NCBI RefSeq assembly: GCF_012726235.1
Contig: NZ_JAASAH010000015.1
Location: forward strand, 1 to 64,000
Direction of reading: 5' to 3'
Length of the DNA: 64,000 nucleotides
From: Streptomyces sp. HNM0574
Lineage (GTDB): Bacteria; Actinomycetota; Actinomycetes; Streptomycetales; Streptomycetaceae
Position 1 is the stretch's first letter; every line of letters starts with the position of its first letter. This document shows, in pieces, positions 47,814-54,789 of the stretch. A program made the position numbers and the translations under genes. Under the pieces are notes generated by a model. That model did not search any database and was not told where the DNA came from. It saw nothing but the letters and a program-made list of their open reading frames with translations.

Positions 47814-48791
47814 GTGACCGGCAGCACCACCGACGTCAACAGCACCGAGGCGGACGGCGCCTCCGGCGGGATACGGGTGCGCGTGCCCGCGAAGGTCAAC
47901 GTCCAGCTGGCGGTGGGCGGTCTGCGCCCCGACGGCTTCCACGGGCTGGCCAACATCTTCCTCGCCGTCGGCCTGCACGACACCGTCACCGCCTCCCCCT
48001 CGGAGACGGACGGGGTGACGCTCAGCGCCTCGGGGCCGTTCGCCCGCCGCGTCCCGCTGGACGGCACCAACCTCGCGGCCCGGGCCGCACGGCTGCTCGC
48101 CGAACGGCACGGGCTCGGCGAACCGCGGGTCCGCCTGCACATCGCCAAGGACATCCCCATCGCGGGCGGCATGGCGGGCGGCAGCGCCGACGCGGCGGGC
48201 GCGCTCGTGGCCTGCGACGCGCTCTGGGGCACCGGCACGCCCCGCGAGGAACTCCTGGAGATGTGCGCCGAGTTGGGCTCGGACGTGCCGTTCAGCCTGC
48301 TCGGCGGGGCCGCGCTCGGTCAGGGGCGCGGCGAGCTGCTGACGCCGCTGGTGACGGGTGGCGCGTTCCACTGGGTGTTCGCCGTCGCCGACGGCGGGCT
48401 CTCCACCCCGGCCGTCTACCGCGAGTGCGACCGGCTGCGCGAGGAGGAGGGGACGGGTGCGGACGTCGCCGCCGTCCCGGAGCCCGAGCCCTCGGCCGCC
48501 GTCGTCGAGGCGCTGGCCTCCGGGGACGCGCGGGCGCTGGCCGCCGCGCTCACCAACGACCTGCAGGCGGCGGCGGTTTCGCTCCGGCCCGCGCTGGCCG
48601 ACACGCTCGCCGCGGGGACGGCGGCCGGGGCGCTGGCCGGGATCGTCTCCGGGTCCGGGCCGACGTGCGCGTTCCTCACGGGGGACGCGGAGAGTGCGAC
48701 GGCGGTGGCCGAGGCGCTGGTCGCCTCCGGTACCTGCCGCGCGGCGTATCCGGCCACGGGGCCGGCTCCGGGGGCGACACTTCTCGGGTAG
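47814..48791 (+). CDS. ispE: 4-diphosphocytidyl-2-C-methyl-D-erythritol kinase
   Basis: A 325-residue GHMP kinase of the MEP isoprenoid pathway, from GTG 47814 with AGAGGAGAA upstream. Motifs are VRVPAKVNVQLAVGGLRPDGFHGLANIF and the ATP loop KDIPIAGGMAGGSADAAGAL. The C-terminal GSGPTCAFL is also typical. The final residues of the rsmA operon end here, before repeat copy C. Confidence 0.96.
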   Translation: MTGSTTDVNSTEADGASGGIRVRVPAKVNVQLAVGGLRPDGFHGLANIFLAVGLHDTVTASPSETDGVTLSASGPFARRVPLDGTNLAARAARLLAERHGLGEPRVRLHIAKDIPIAGGMAGGSADAAGALVACDALWGTGTPREELLEMCAELGSDVPFSLLGGAALGQGRGELLTPLVTGGAFHWVFAVADGGLSTPAVYRECDRLREEEGTGADVAAVPEPEPSAAVVEALASGDARALAAALTNDLQAAAVSLRPALADTLAAGTAAGALAGIVSGSGPTCAFLTGDAESATAVAEALVASGTCRAAYPATGPAPGATLLG

Positions 48792-48831
48792 GCGCCTTCT
48801 CGGGGTGCGGGTGCGTCGTGGCTCGGGGTTT

Positions 48832-48992
48832 GCGCAGTTCCCCGCGCCCCTGATCGCGGGCCCGCCCCGCTTGGGAGAACTGCACCATAGGCGCAGCGCG
48901 GTCACCCCCGCGCGGGGTGCGCAATGCCGTCACCGGACCACCCCGTACGCCGTGGCCGTTCGCGCCGTTCCCCGCGCCCCCACACAGGGGCG
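48832..48992 (-). repeat. Intergenic repeat copy C (reverse orientation)
   Basis: This occupies half of the 324-bp gene-free stretch 48792-49115. Read on the minus strand it matches copy B almost base for base through the core (GCGCGAACGGCCACGGCGTA, then GGTCCGGTGACGGC) and again at TTCTCCCAAGCGGGGCGGGC. Both ends carry a GGGGCGCGGGGAAC block. From 48993 to 49115 there is only the promoter region of the next gene, including CACGC-A-GCGTG at about 49049. Confidence 0.85.
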
Positions 48993-49115
48993 CGTCGCAC
49001 GGACGGACTTTCCGGGATGGCACGGGGGCGCGGACGATCGTTGACTGTCACGCAGCGTGCTTGACCGCGTGCCATGCGTCCATGGCGCTCGCCCCTAGTT
49101 CCGTGGAGTTCCCGT

Positions 49116-50411
49116 ATGTCCTCCGAACCACGTATTCGCGCCACCGGCGGGGCCGATCCGCTCGTGGCCGACCTGCCCGAAGAGCCCGTCCCGGTCGCGG
49201 AGGCGGAGGCCGTGCCGGACGCGGCGTCCGTCCGCACGCTGCTGTGGACGGCGGCCACCGAGCGGCCGCTCGACGAGGTCGCCTGCCTCGTCGAGCTGCT
49301 GAAGCGCGTCGACGGGTTCCCCAACCCCGGTGACGAGGCGCTGCGGGTGGCGGCGCTCGCGCGTCCGGTCGGCGAGATCCGGCAGTTGATCTCGCTGCTC
49401 AACGAGCCACCGCACACCCCGGATTCCGGCGAGGCCGCGCTGCGCGCCGTCGCCGTCGGCAGGCCGGTGGAGGACGTCGCGCAGCTCGCCGTGCTGCTGA
49501 GCGAGGCGAGGAAGGCGGCGGACGGGGAGGAGGCGGGGAGCGGCATCCCCGGCGTCACCGATCCGGACCGGGAGGCGGACGACACCTTCGACCTCACCGC
49601 CGCCCTGCGCGTCAACGGCCATCCGACGGGACGCCCCGGGCCGGAGAGCGCCAAGTCCCCGCCCGAGCCCGAGGATTCCCCGGACGAGCACCACATCCCG
49701 GAGAGCCGCGCCGGCTTCGGCCCCGAAGCACCGGACGAGGAGAAGGACGAGGACACCGGCCCCGAGCTGACCTGGGGCACGCACCCCCCGGAGCCCGCAG
49801 CCGACCGCACCGCCGAACCGGAGCCGGAGACGGAACCGCGAACGGAGGCGGAACCGGAGGCCCCGTCCGGCGCGGCCCGCCGGACGGCCGTCACCCCGGC
49901 GGCGCTCAGCGACGACCGCTTCTTCGACGCCCTGGGCCGCGGCGGCAGGGCCGGCCGCAGGGACCACGAGGCCCGCGCCGAGGAGAAGGAGTCCCACGGC
50001 CGCGAGCCGGGCGGGGCGCCCCGGTTCGCGCTGCGCTTCTGCACCGCCGTCGCGCTGGCCGTCAGCGGGCTGGCGCATCTGATGGTGAGCCTCTGGCCGG
50101 TGCCGACGGCCTCGCTCGGCACCGCGCTCTCGCTGGCCGTCACCGCCGTGTGCCTGCTGGCCGCGCTCTGGCTGGCGGCGCGGGACACGGTGCCGGCCTG
50201 GCTGCTGGGCACGGCCGTCGCGGTGGGCGTGATCGCGCTCCATCTGCTGTCGCGGGTGGGCGCGTTGGACGTGTTCGCCTCGGCGCAGAGCAGGGTGGCC
50301 GACGCGTCCGCCGTGCTGGCGGTGAGCTTCGCCGCCGTCAGCGTCGTCCTCGCCGGGACGGCCCTGATCCGGCGCCCCCGCCGGCTGGAGACCGCCCCGG
50401 CCGCCGCCTGA
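49116..50411 (+). CDS. Membrane protein with three N-terminal helical repeats
   Basis: A 431-residue protein from ATG 49116 (GTGGAG upstream). Residues about 40-150 hold three related ~37-residue units: RPLDEVACLVELLKR, RPVGEIRQLISLLNE and RPVEDVAQLAVLLSE, each preceded by an Ala-rich helix. An acidic Pro/Glu linker follows to about residue 295. Four to five membrane spans (about 305-425) end the protein. The repeats look like a short alpha-solenoid for protein contact. Streptomyces orthologues are uncharacterised as far as I know. Confidence 0.75.
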   Translation: MSSEPRIRATGGADPLVADLPEEPVPVAEAEAVPDAASVRTLLWTAATERPLDEVACLVELLKRVDGFPNPGDEALRVAALARPVGEIRQLISLLNEPPHTPDSGEAALRAVAVGRPVEDVAQLAVLLSEARKAADGEEAGSGIPGVTDPDREADDTFDLTAALRVNGHPTGRPGPESAKSPPEPEDSPDEHHIPESRAGFGPEAPDEEKDEDTGPELTWGTHPPEPAADRTAEPEPETEPRTEAEPEAPSGAARRTAVTPAALSDDRFFDALGRGGRAGRRDHEARAEEKESHGREPGGAPRFALRFCTAVALAVSGLAHLMVSLWPVPTASLGTALSLAVTAVCLLAALWLAARDTVPAWLLGTAVAVGVIALHLLSRVGALDVFASAQSRVADASAVLAVSFAAVSVVLAGTALIRRPRRLETAPAAA

Positions 50412-50427
50412 CCGGACGGAAACCCAC

Positions 50428-50455
50428 GGAAGGCCCCTCCTCGGAGGGGCCTTCC
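50428..50455. terminator. Bidirectional terminator
   Basis: A 13-base inverted repeat GGAAGGCCCCTCC / GGAGGGGCCTTCC with a 2-nt centre lies between the convergent membrane-protein and SDR genes. Confidence 0.82.
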
Positions 50456-50476
50456 GCTGTGCCGGGGCGCTGCCCG

Positions 50477-51292
50477 TCAGCCGGTGGCGCGGGGCCGGTC
50501 CGGGTGCAGGGCGCGGAAGAGGCCGAGGTTGCCTGAGGTGAGGCCGCCGTCGACGGGCAGTGTGACGCCCGTGATCCAGGCCGCGTCGGCGGAGGCCAGG
50601 AAGGCGACGGCGGCCGCGACGTCCTCGGGCAGGCCCACCCGGCCCAGCGGGTACTGCCCGGCCGCGCGCTCCAAGGCGTCCTCCCGGTCCGCCCAGTTGG
50701 GCGTGCGGACGGTGCCGGGCGCGACGAGGTTGACCCGGACGCCGCGCTCCGCGTTCTGCCCGGCGAGCGTCCGCGTCAGCGAGCCGAGCCCCGCCTTGGC
50801 GGCGCTGTACGCGTGGTTGCCGAAGTCCTGGAGGCCGTTGACGGAGCCGATGCCGACGACGGCCCCGCGCCCGCCCGCCGCCGCCAGGTACGGCATGGCC
50901 GCGCGGGCGCAGCGGAAGGCGCCGCCGAGGGTGATGTCCACATCGCGCCGCCAGTCCTCGTCCGTCTCGTGCTCCAGCAGCTCGGCGTCGCCGTGGCCGG
51001 AGAAGGCGTTGTTGACGAGGACGTCGAGGCCGCCGGAGCGTTCGGCGGCCTCGGTGACGGCCGCGTCGACGGCCCGGCTGTCGCCGACGTCGAGGGTCAG
51101 CGCCTCGGCCCGGCCGCCGTCGGCCCGTACCCGTTCCGCGGCCGCCGTGGCGCGGGCGCCGTCCCGGTCGGTGAGCCACACCCGGGCGCCCTCGCGCGCG
51201 AGCCGCCGCGCGACGGCCTCCCCGATGCCGCGCCCGGCGCCGGTGACGAACGCCGTGTGCCCCTCGAACCGCCCGCCGTCGTATCGCCGCAT
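50477..51292 (-). CDS. SDR-family oxidoreductase
   Basis: A 271-residue classical SDR from ATG 51292. It has TGAGRGIGEAVA, NNAFSG, IGSVNGLQDFG with catalytic Ser and YSAAK. The C-terminus (WITGVTLPVDGGLTSG) is typical. TACGCT ends 6 nt before ATG, suggesting a leaderless transcript. It is divergent from the arylamine N-acetyltransferase gene. The substrate is unknown. Confidence 0.88.
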   Translation of the reverse strand: MRRYDGGRFEGHTAFVTGAGRGIGEAVARRLAREGARVWLTDRDGARATAAAERVRADGGRAEALTLDVGDSRAVDAAVTEAAERSGGLDVLVNNAFSGHGDAELLEHETDEDWRRDVDITLGGAFRCARAAMPYLAAAGGRGAVVGIGSVNGLQDFGNHAYSAAKAGLGSLTRTLAGQNAERGVRVNLVAPGTVRTPNWADREDALERAAGQYPLGRVGLPEDVAAAVAFLASADAAWITGVTLPVDGGLTSGNLGLFRALHPDRPRATG

Positions 51293-51387
51293 CGGCCGAG
51301 CGTAGCGCCGGTCCGCCGGGCCGGGAACAGGGCGAGGGAGCAGGCTGGGAGGGGAATGCGGCGGGCGCGCGAGGTGCTGGAGAGGAC

Positions 51388-52269
51388 ATGGAGCAGCACA
51401 TATGGAGCGGCGACGGGTTCGGCCTGGACGCCTACCTGGACCGGATCGGGTTCGAGGGCGAACGCGCCCCGACGGCACGGACGCTGCGCGCCCTGCACCG
51501 CGCCCACACCCTCTCGCTGCCGTTCGAGAACCTGGAGGTGCTGTTCGGCCGCGAGGTGCCGCTCGATCTCCCGTCGCTGGAGCGGAAGCTGCTGCGCAGC
51601 CCGCGCGGCGGCTACTGCTACGAGCACATCTCGCTGTTCGCCGCCGCGCTGGAACGCCTCGGCTTCGGCGTCACGGCGCTGGCCGGACGCGTCCGCATGG
51701 GCATGGACAAGATCCTGCCGACGACGCACGCGCTGCTCCGCGTGGAGACCGCTCCGGAGGCGGACGGCACCTCCCGGGTGTGGCTGTGCGACGTCGGGTT
51801 CGGCGCGAGTCCGCTCGTCCCGCTCGAACTGGCCGACGGGGCCGAGGAGTCGGAGGGGGACTGGCACTACCGGCTGCGGCACGAGCGGGAGGTCACCCCG
51901 GGCGCCGAGGGCTGGGTGCTCTCCTCCTGGGAGGCGGACAGCGGCAGTTGGCTGGACCGGCACGACTTCACGCTCACCCCGCAGTACCCGGTGGACTTCG
52001 AGGTCGGCAACCACTTCATCGCCACCCACCCGCGCTCCCCGTTCGTCCCCCGCGCCTTCGTGCAGCGGGTCTTCCCCGACCGGCTGCACGTCCTGGACGG
52101 CAACGCGCTGACGGTCTTCCGCCCGGGCGACGGCACCCGCGAGACCCGCGACATCCCGCCCCGGGAGCTGCCCGAGGCGCTCGACGAGCTGTTCGGCATC
52201 CGCCTCGACGGTCCGGACGCCCGTGCCCTGGCGGCGAGTTCGGGCCGCCGCGTCGCCCCGGCGCTCTGA
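51388..52269 (+). CDS. nat: Arylamine N-acetyltransferase
   Basis: A 293-residue NAT. The Cys-His-Asp triad is C77 (RGGYCYEH), H114 (PTTHALL) and D135 (CDVGFG). Other family marks are LSLPFENLEVLFGREVPLD and RFYV-like HDFTLTPQYPVDFEVGNHF. It transfers acetyl from acetyl-CoA to arylamines or hydrazines. ATG 51388 has GGAGAGGAC upstream. It faces a convergent serine hydrolase. Confidence 0.93.
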   Translation: MEQHIWSGDGFGLDAYLDRIGFEGERAPTARTLRALHRAHTLSLPFENLEVLFGREVPLDLPSLERKLLRSPRGGYCYEHISLFAAALERLGFGVTALAGRVRMGMDKILPTTHALLRVETAPEADGTSRVWLCDVGFGASPLVPLELADGAEESEGDWHYRLRHEREVTPGAEGWVLSSWEADSGSWLDRHDFTLTPQYPVDFEVGNHFIATHPRSPFVPRAFVQRVFPDRLHVLDGNALTVFRPGDGTRETRDIPPRELPEALDELFGIRLDGPDARALAASSGRRVAPAL

Positions 52270-52282
52270 GCCGGAGGGCGCG

Positions 52283-53494
52283 TCAGAGGCAGGTGGCCAG
52301 GGCGCGGACGAGGGCCTCGGCGCGCGGGTCGGAGGTGACGGACTGCTGGAGCCCGCCCGTCACGTAGCCGAAGGCGATCCGGGACTCGGGGTCGGCGAAG
52401 CCGAGGGAGCCGCCGCGTCCGGGGTGGCCGAAGGAGCCGGGGCCGAGCATCGGCGCCGAGGGCCCGTGCAGCATGAAGCCGAGCCCGAAGCGGGTGCCGA
52501 CGACCAGGACCCGGTCGGGTCCGGCGGACTCCTCGGAGCGGGCCTGGGTGAGCGTCGCCGGGGTGAACAGCCGCGGCGCCCCGGGCAGCGGGCCGATCAG
52601 CGAGGCGTAGAAGCGGGACAGCCCGCGCGCGGTGGCGACCCCGGCGGAGGAGGGCAACTCGGCCGCGCGGTAGGCCGGATCGTTCTCGTCCGGATGCGGG
52701 GTGATGACGGCGAAGGCGCGCCGGGTCAGCGAGTCCGGGTCGCTCCAGGCCGCCGTCACGGACGGCTTGGGCCGCACCCGCAGACCGGGCCCGGCGGGCG
52801 TCTCGGGGGTGGGCACGTCGTGGACGGGGGCGACGCGTCCGGCGCCCTCGACCTCGGGCGGCAGGCCCATCCACAGGTCGAGCCCGTAGGGGCGGGCGAC
52901 CTCCTCGTCGAACCAGCGGCCGATGGTGCGGCCGGTGGCCCGGCGGACGACCTCGGCCAGCAGCCAGCCGTAGGTCTGCGCGTGGTAGCCGTGCGTGGTG
53001 CCGGGCTCCCAGGCGAGGCCCTGGGCGGCGAGCGCGGCGGGCCCGCTGACGCCGTCGACGGCCTCGGCCGGGGTGAGCGGCACGTCCAGCACGGGCAGTC
53101 CGGCGCGGTGCGAGAGCAGGTGGCGGACGAGGACGCGGTCCTTGCCGTTGGCCTTGAACTCGGGCCAGTAGGTGCCGACCGGCGCGTCCAGGTCGAGGCG
53201 TCCGCGCTGGTGCAGGATGTGCAGCACGGCGGCGGCCGGGCCCTTGGTGGCGGAGCGGACTATGGCGGCGGTGCCGGCGTCCCAGGCGGAGCCGGCGCCC
53301 GTGGTGCCGCCCCACAGGTCGACGACCGGCTCGCCGTCCCGGTGGACGGTCAGCGAGGCGCCGGTGTCCCCGCGCTCCTCGAAGTTCCGGATGAAGGCGT
53401 CCCGGACCGGCTCATAACCGTCCGCCACCGTGCCCTGGACGTCGACCACGTTTCCTTCGCTCCCGCCGTTTTCGGTCTGCTGTGCACCATCCAT
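52283..53494 (-). CDS. Serine beta-lactamase-like hydrolase (class C/EstB type)
   Basis: A 403-residue cytoplasmic-looking enzyme from ATG 53494. The nucleophile motif is SATK (VRSATKGPAAAVLH). The Tyr motif lies in YHAQTYGWLLAEVV. HPGRGGSLGFADPES near the C-terminus corresponds to the third box. Lack of a signal peptide and the EstB-like sequence favour an esterase or peptidase over an antibiotic-degrading lactamase. It is downstream of the sigma-4/zinc-finger gene on the same strand, 85 bp away. Confidence 0.88.
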   Translation of the reverse strand: MDGAQQTENGGSEGNVVDVQGTVADGYEPVRDAFIRNFEERGDTGASLTVHRDGEPVVDLWGGTTGAGSAWDAGTAAIVRSATKGPAAAVLHILHQRGRLDLDAPVGTYWPEFKANGKDRVLVRHLLSHRAGLPVLDVPLTPAEAVDGVSGPAALAAQGLAWEPGTTHGYHAQTYGWLLAEVVRRATGRTIGRWFDEEVARPYGLDLWMGLPPEVEGAGRVAPVHDVPTPETPAGPGLRVRPKPSVTAAWSDPDSLTRRAFAVITPHPDENDPAYRAAELPSSAGVATARGLSRFYASLIGPLPGAPRLFTPATLTQARSEESAGPDRVLVVGTRFGLGFMLHGPSAPMLGPGSFGHPGRGGSLGFADPESRIAFGYVTGGLQQSVTSDPRAEALVRALATCL

Positions 53495-53579
53495 GGTGCT
53501 ACGCGCGGGGGAGCGCCCGAGCGCGGGGGTGGCGGCCACGCGGAAGCCCCGCACCGGGTACGGGAGTTGACGGCGCGGC

Positions 53580-54125
53580 TCAGCCGGGCGGTCGGGCCGG
53601 GGCCGCGCGGGTGCCGAAGCGGAGCGGGCCGAGGACCACGCCGGTGCCGGTCCCGCGCCCGCCCAACGGGCGCAGGCCGGCGCCGTCTTCGGCCGAGGAC
53701 AGCTCCAGCAGCGCGGCGGTGACCGGGATGCGCCGCCCGGCGCGGGCCAGCGCCCGCGCGCGCTCCCGGCAGTCCGCGCAGCCGGCGAGGTGCGCGTCGA
53801 GGGCCTGGGTGGCGCGGACGGAGGCGGCTCCCCTGGCGTACGCGGGCAGCCTGGCCCAGTGCGGCGCGCACGCGGGGCCGAGCGGGGCTCCGGGCTGTTC
53901 CCGCAGGTACGCCTGGCGGACGCCTTCGCGGGCGCGGTGCAGCAGCAGGACCGTCACGTCGGGTCCGGTGCCGAGTCTGCGGCTGATCTCCTCGGCGGAG
54001 GCGCCCTCGATCTCCGCGAGCCACAGGGCCTTCACCTGCTCCTCGGGCATCCGCCGCAGCAGCCGCACCAGCAGCCCCACGCCGCCCGCGCCGCCGGTCC
54101 GGTGATCCGTTCCGTGGTCCGTCAT
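53580..54125 (-). CDS. Sigma-region-4-like protein with C-terminal zinc-finger motif
   Basis: A 181-residue protein from ATG 54125 (AGGAGC upstream). Residues about 18-75 form a sigma-70 region-4 HTH (MPEEQVKALWLAEIEGASAEEISRRLGTGPDVTVLLLHRAREGVRQAYL). There is no region 2, so it cannot be a complete sigma factor. The second half carries HLAGCADCRERAR, the HxxxCxxC of anti-sigma (HC2) zinc fingers. A regulator combining DNA-binding and anti-sigma-like parts is inferred. It is divergent from ssgE across two palindromes. Confidence 0.75.
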   Translation of the reverse strand: MTDHGTDHRTGGAGGVGLLVRLLRRMPEEQVKALWLAEIEGASAEEISRRLGTGPDVTVLLLHRAREGVRQAYLREQPGAPLGPACAPHWARLPAYARGAASVRATQALDAHLAGCADCRERARALARAGRRIPVTAALLELSSAEDGAGLRPLGGRGTGTGVVLGPLRFGTRAAPARPPG

Positions 54126-54198
54126 CGGGGAGCTCCTGTCCGTGAGCACTGATCAAGACCCGTACGTACCGAATGTCCTCTTTGAGAGTGTGGGGGGT

Positions 54199-54218
54199 CA
54201 CAGCCCGATCGGTCTGTG
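54199..54218. promoter_or_regulatory. 20-bp palindrome upstream of ssgE
   Basis: CACAGCCCGATCGGTCTGTG is symmetrical except for one base pair (positions 6 and 15). It lies between the divergent sigma-4/zinc-finger gene and ssgE. Confidence 0.65.
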
Positions 54219-54270
54219 GTGTACCTCACCCCGGCCCCCGCGTGACTCTCCCGGCGCGCCGCACGTCTGT

Positions 54271-54288
54271 CACAGCGAAGGGACTGTG
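54271..54288. promoter_or_regulatory. Second CACAG...CTGTG palindrome upstream of ssgE
   Basis: CACAG-CGAAGGGA-CTGTG lies 26 bp before the ssgE start. It shares both arms with the palindrome at 54199-54218 but has an 8-bp instead of 10-bp spacer. Confidence 0.5.
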
Positions 54289-54313
54289 CGTCCCGACCGC
54301 TTAAGGAGTCACG

Positions 54314-54715
54314 ATGTCCGCAGTCATCGACCACACCGTCTCGGCCCAGCTGCTCGCGGAGCGCCCCCGGACGCTGTCCACGGTGCTCCGCTTCACGACG
54401 TGCGATCCGCTCGCCGTGCAGCTGCGCTTCGCGGCGGACGCGTCGCTGGACGGGACCGAGGTCGTGTGGACCTTCGGGCGGGAGCTGCTGGAGGCGGGCA
54501 CGCACGCGCCCTCCGGCGAGGGCGACGTGCACATCCGGCCCGACGCCCCGGGCCGGACGGTGATCGAGCTGCACTCGCCGCAGGGCGTCGCCGTCCTGGA
54601 GTTCCCCACGGCCGCGCTCCGCCACTTCCTGACCCGCAGCTACGCGGCCGCGCCCGACGGCCAGGGCCACCCGGAACTCGACAGCGCGCTCACGGCCCTG
54701 CTCCGCGGCGTCTGA
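54314..54715 (+). CDS. ssgE: SsgA-like sporulation protein, SsgE
   Basis: A 133-residue SALP from ATG 54314 after AAGGAG. Diagnostic strings are LSTVLRFTTCDPLAVQLRFAAD, VVWTFGRELLEAGTHAPSGEGDVHIRP and VIELHSPQGVAVLEFP. SALPs are confined to sporulating actinomycetes and steer septum placement and spore-wall events. SsgE is linked to spore separation/autolysis in S. coelicolor (SCO3158). Assignment to SsgE rests on its position near pmt and the PBP genes. Confidence 0.88.
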   Translation: MSAVIDHTVSAQLLAERPRTLSTVLRFTTCDPLAVQLRFAADASLDGTEVVWTFGRELLEAGTHAPSGEGDVHIRPDAPGRTVIELHSPQGVAVLEFPTAALRHFLTRSYAAAPDGQGHPELDSALTALLRGV

Positions 54716-54789
54716 CGCCGGCGCCCGGGCTCGCTCCCCGTACCGCGACCGTCACGCACGAGTTGCCGGGCCCCCGGGGGCGCCGAACC

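Noticed and set aside
52283-53494. Secreted class C beta-lactamase
   Set aside because: There is no signal peptide and the motifs fit EstB-type esterases better.
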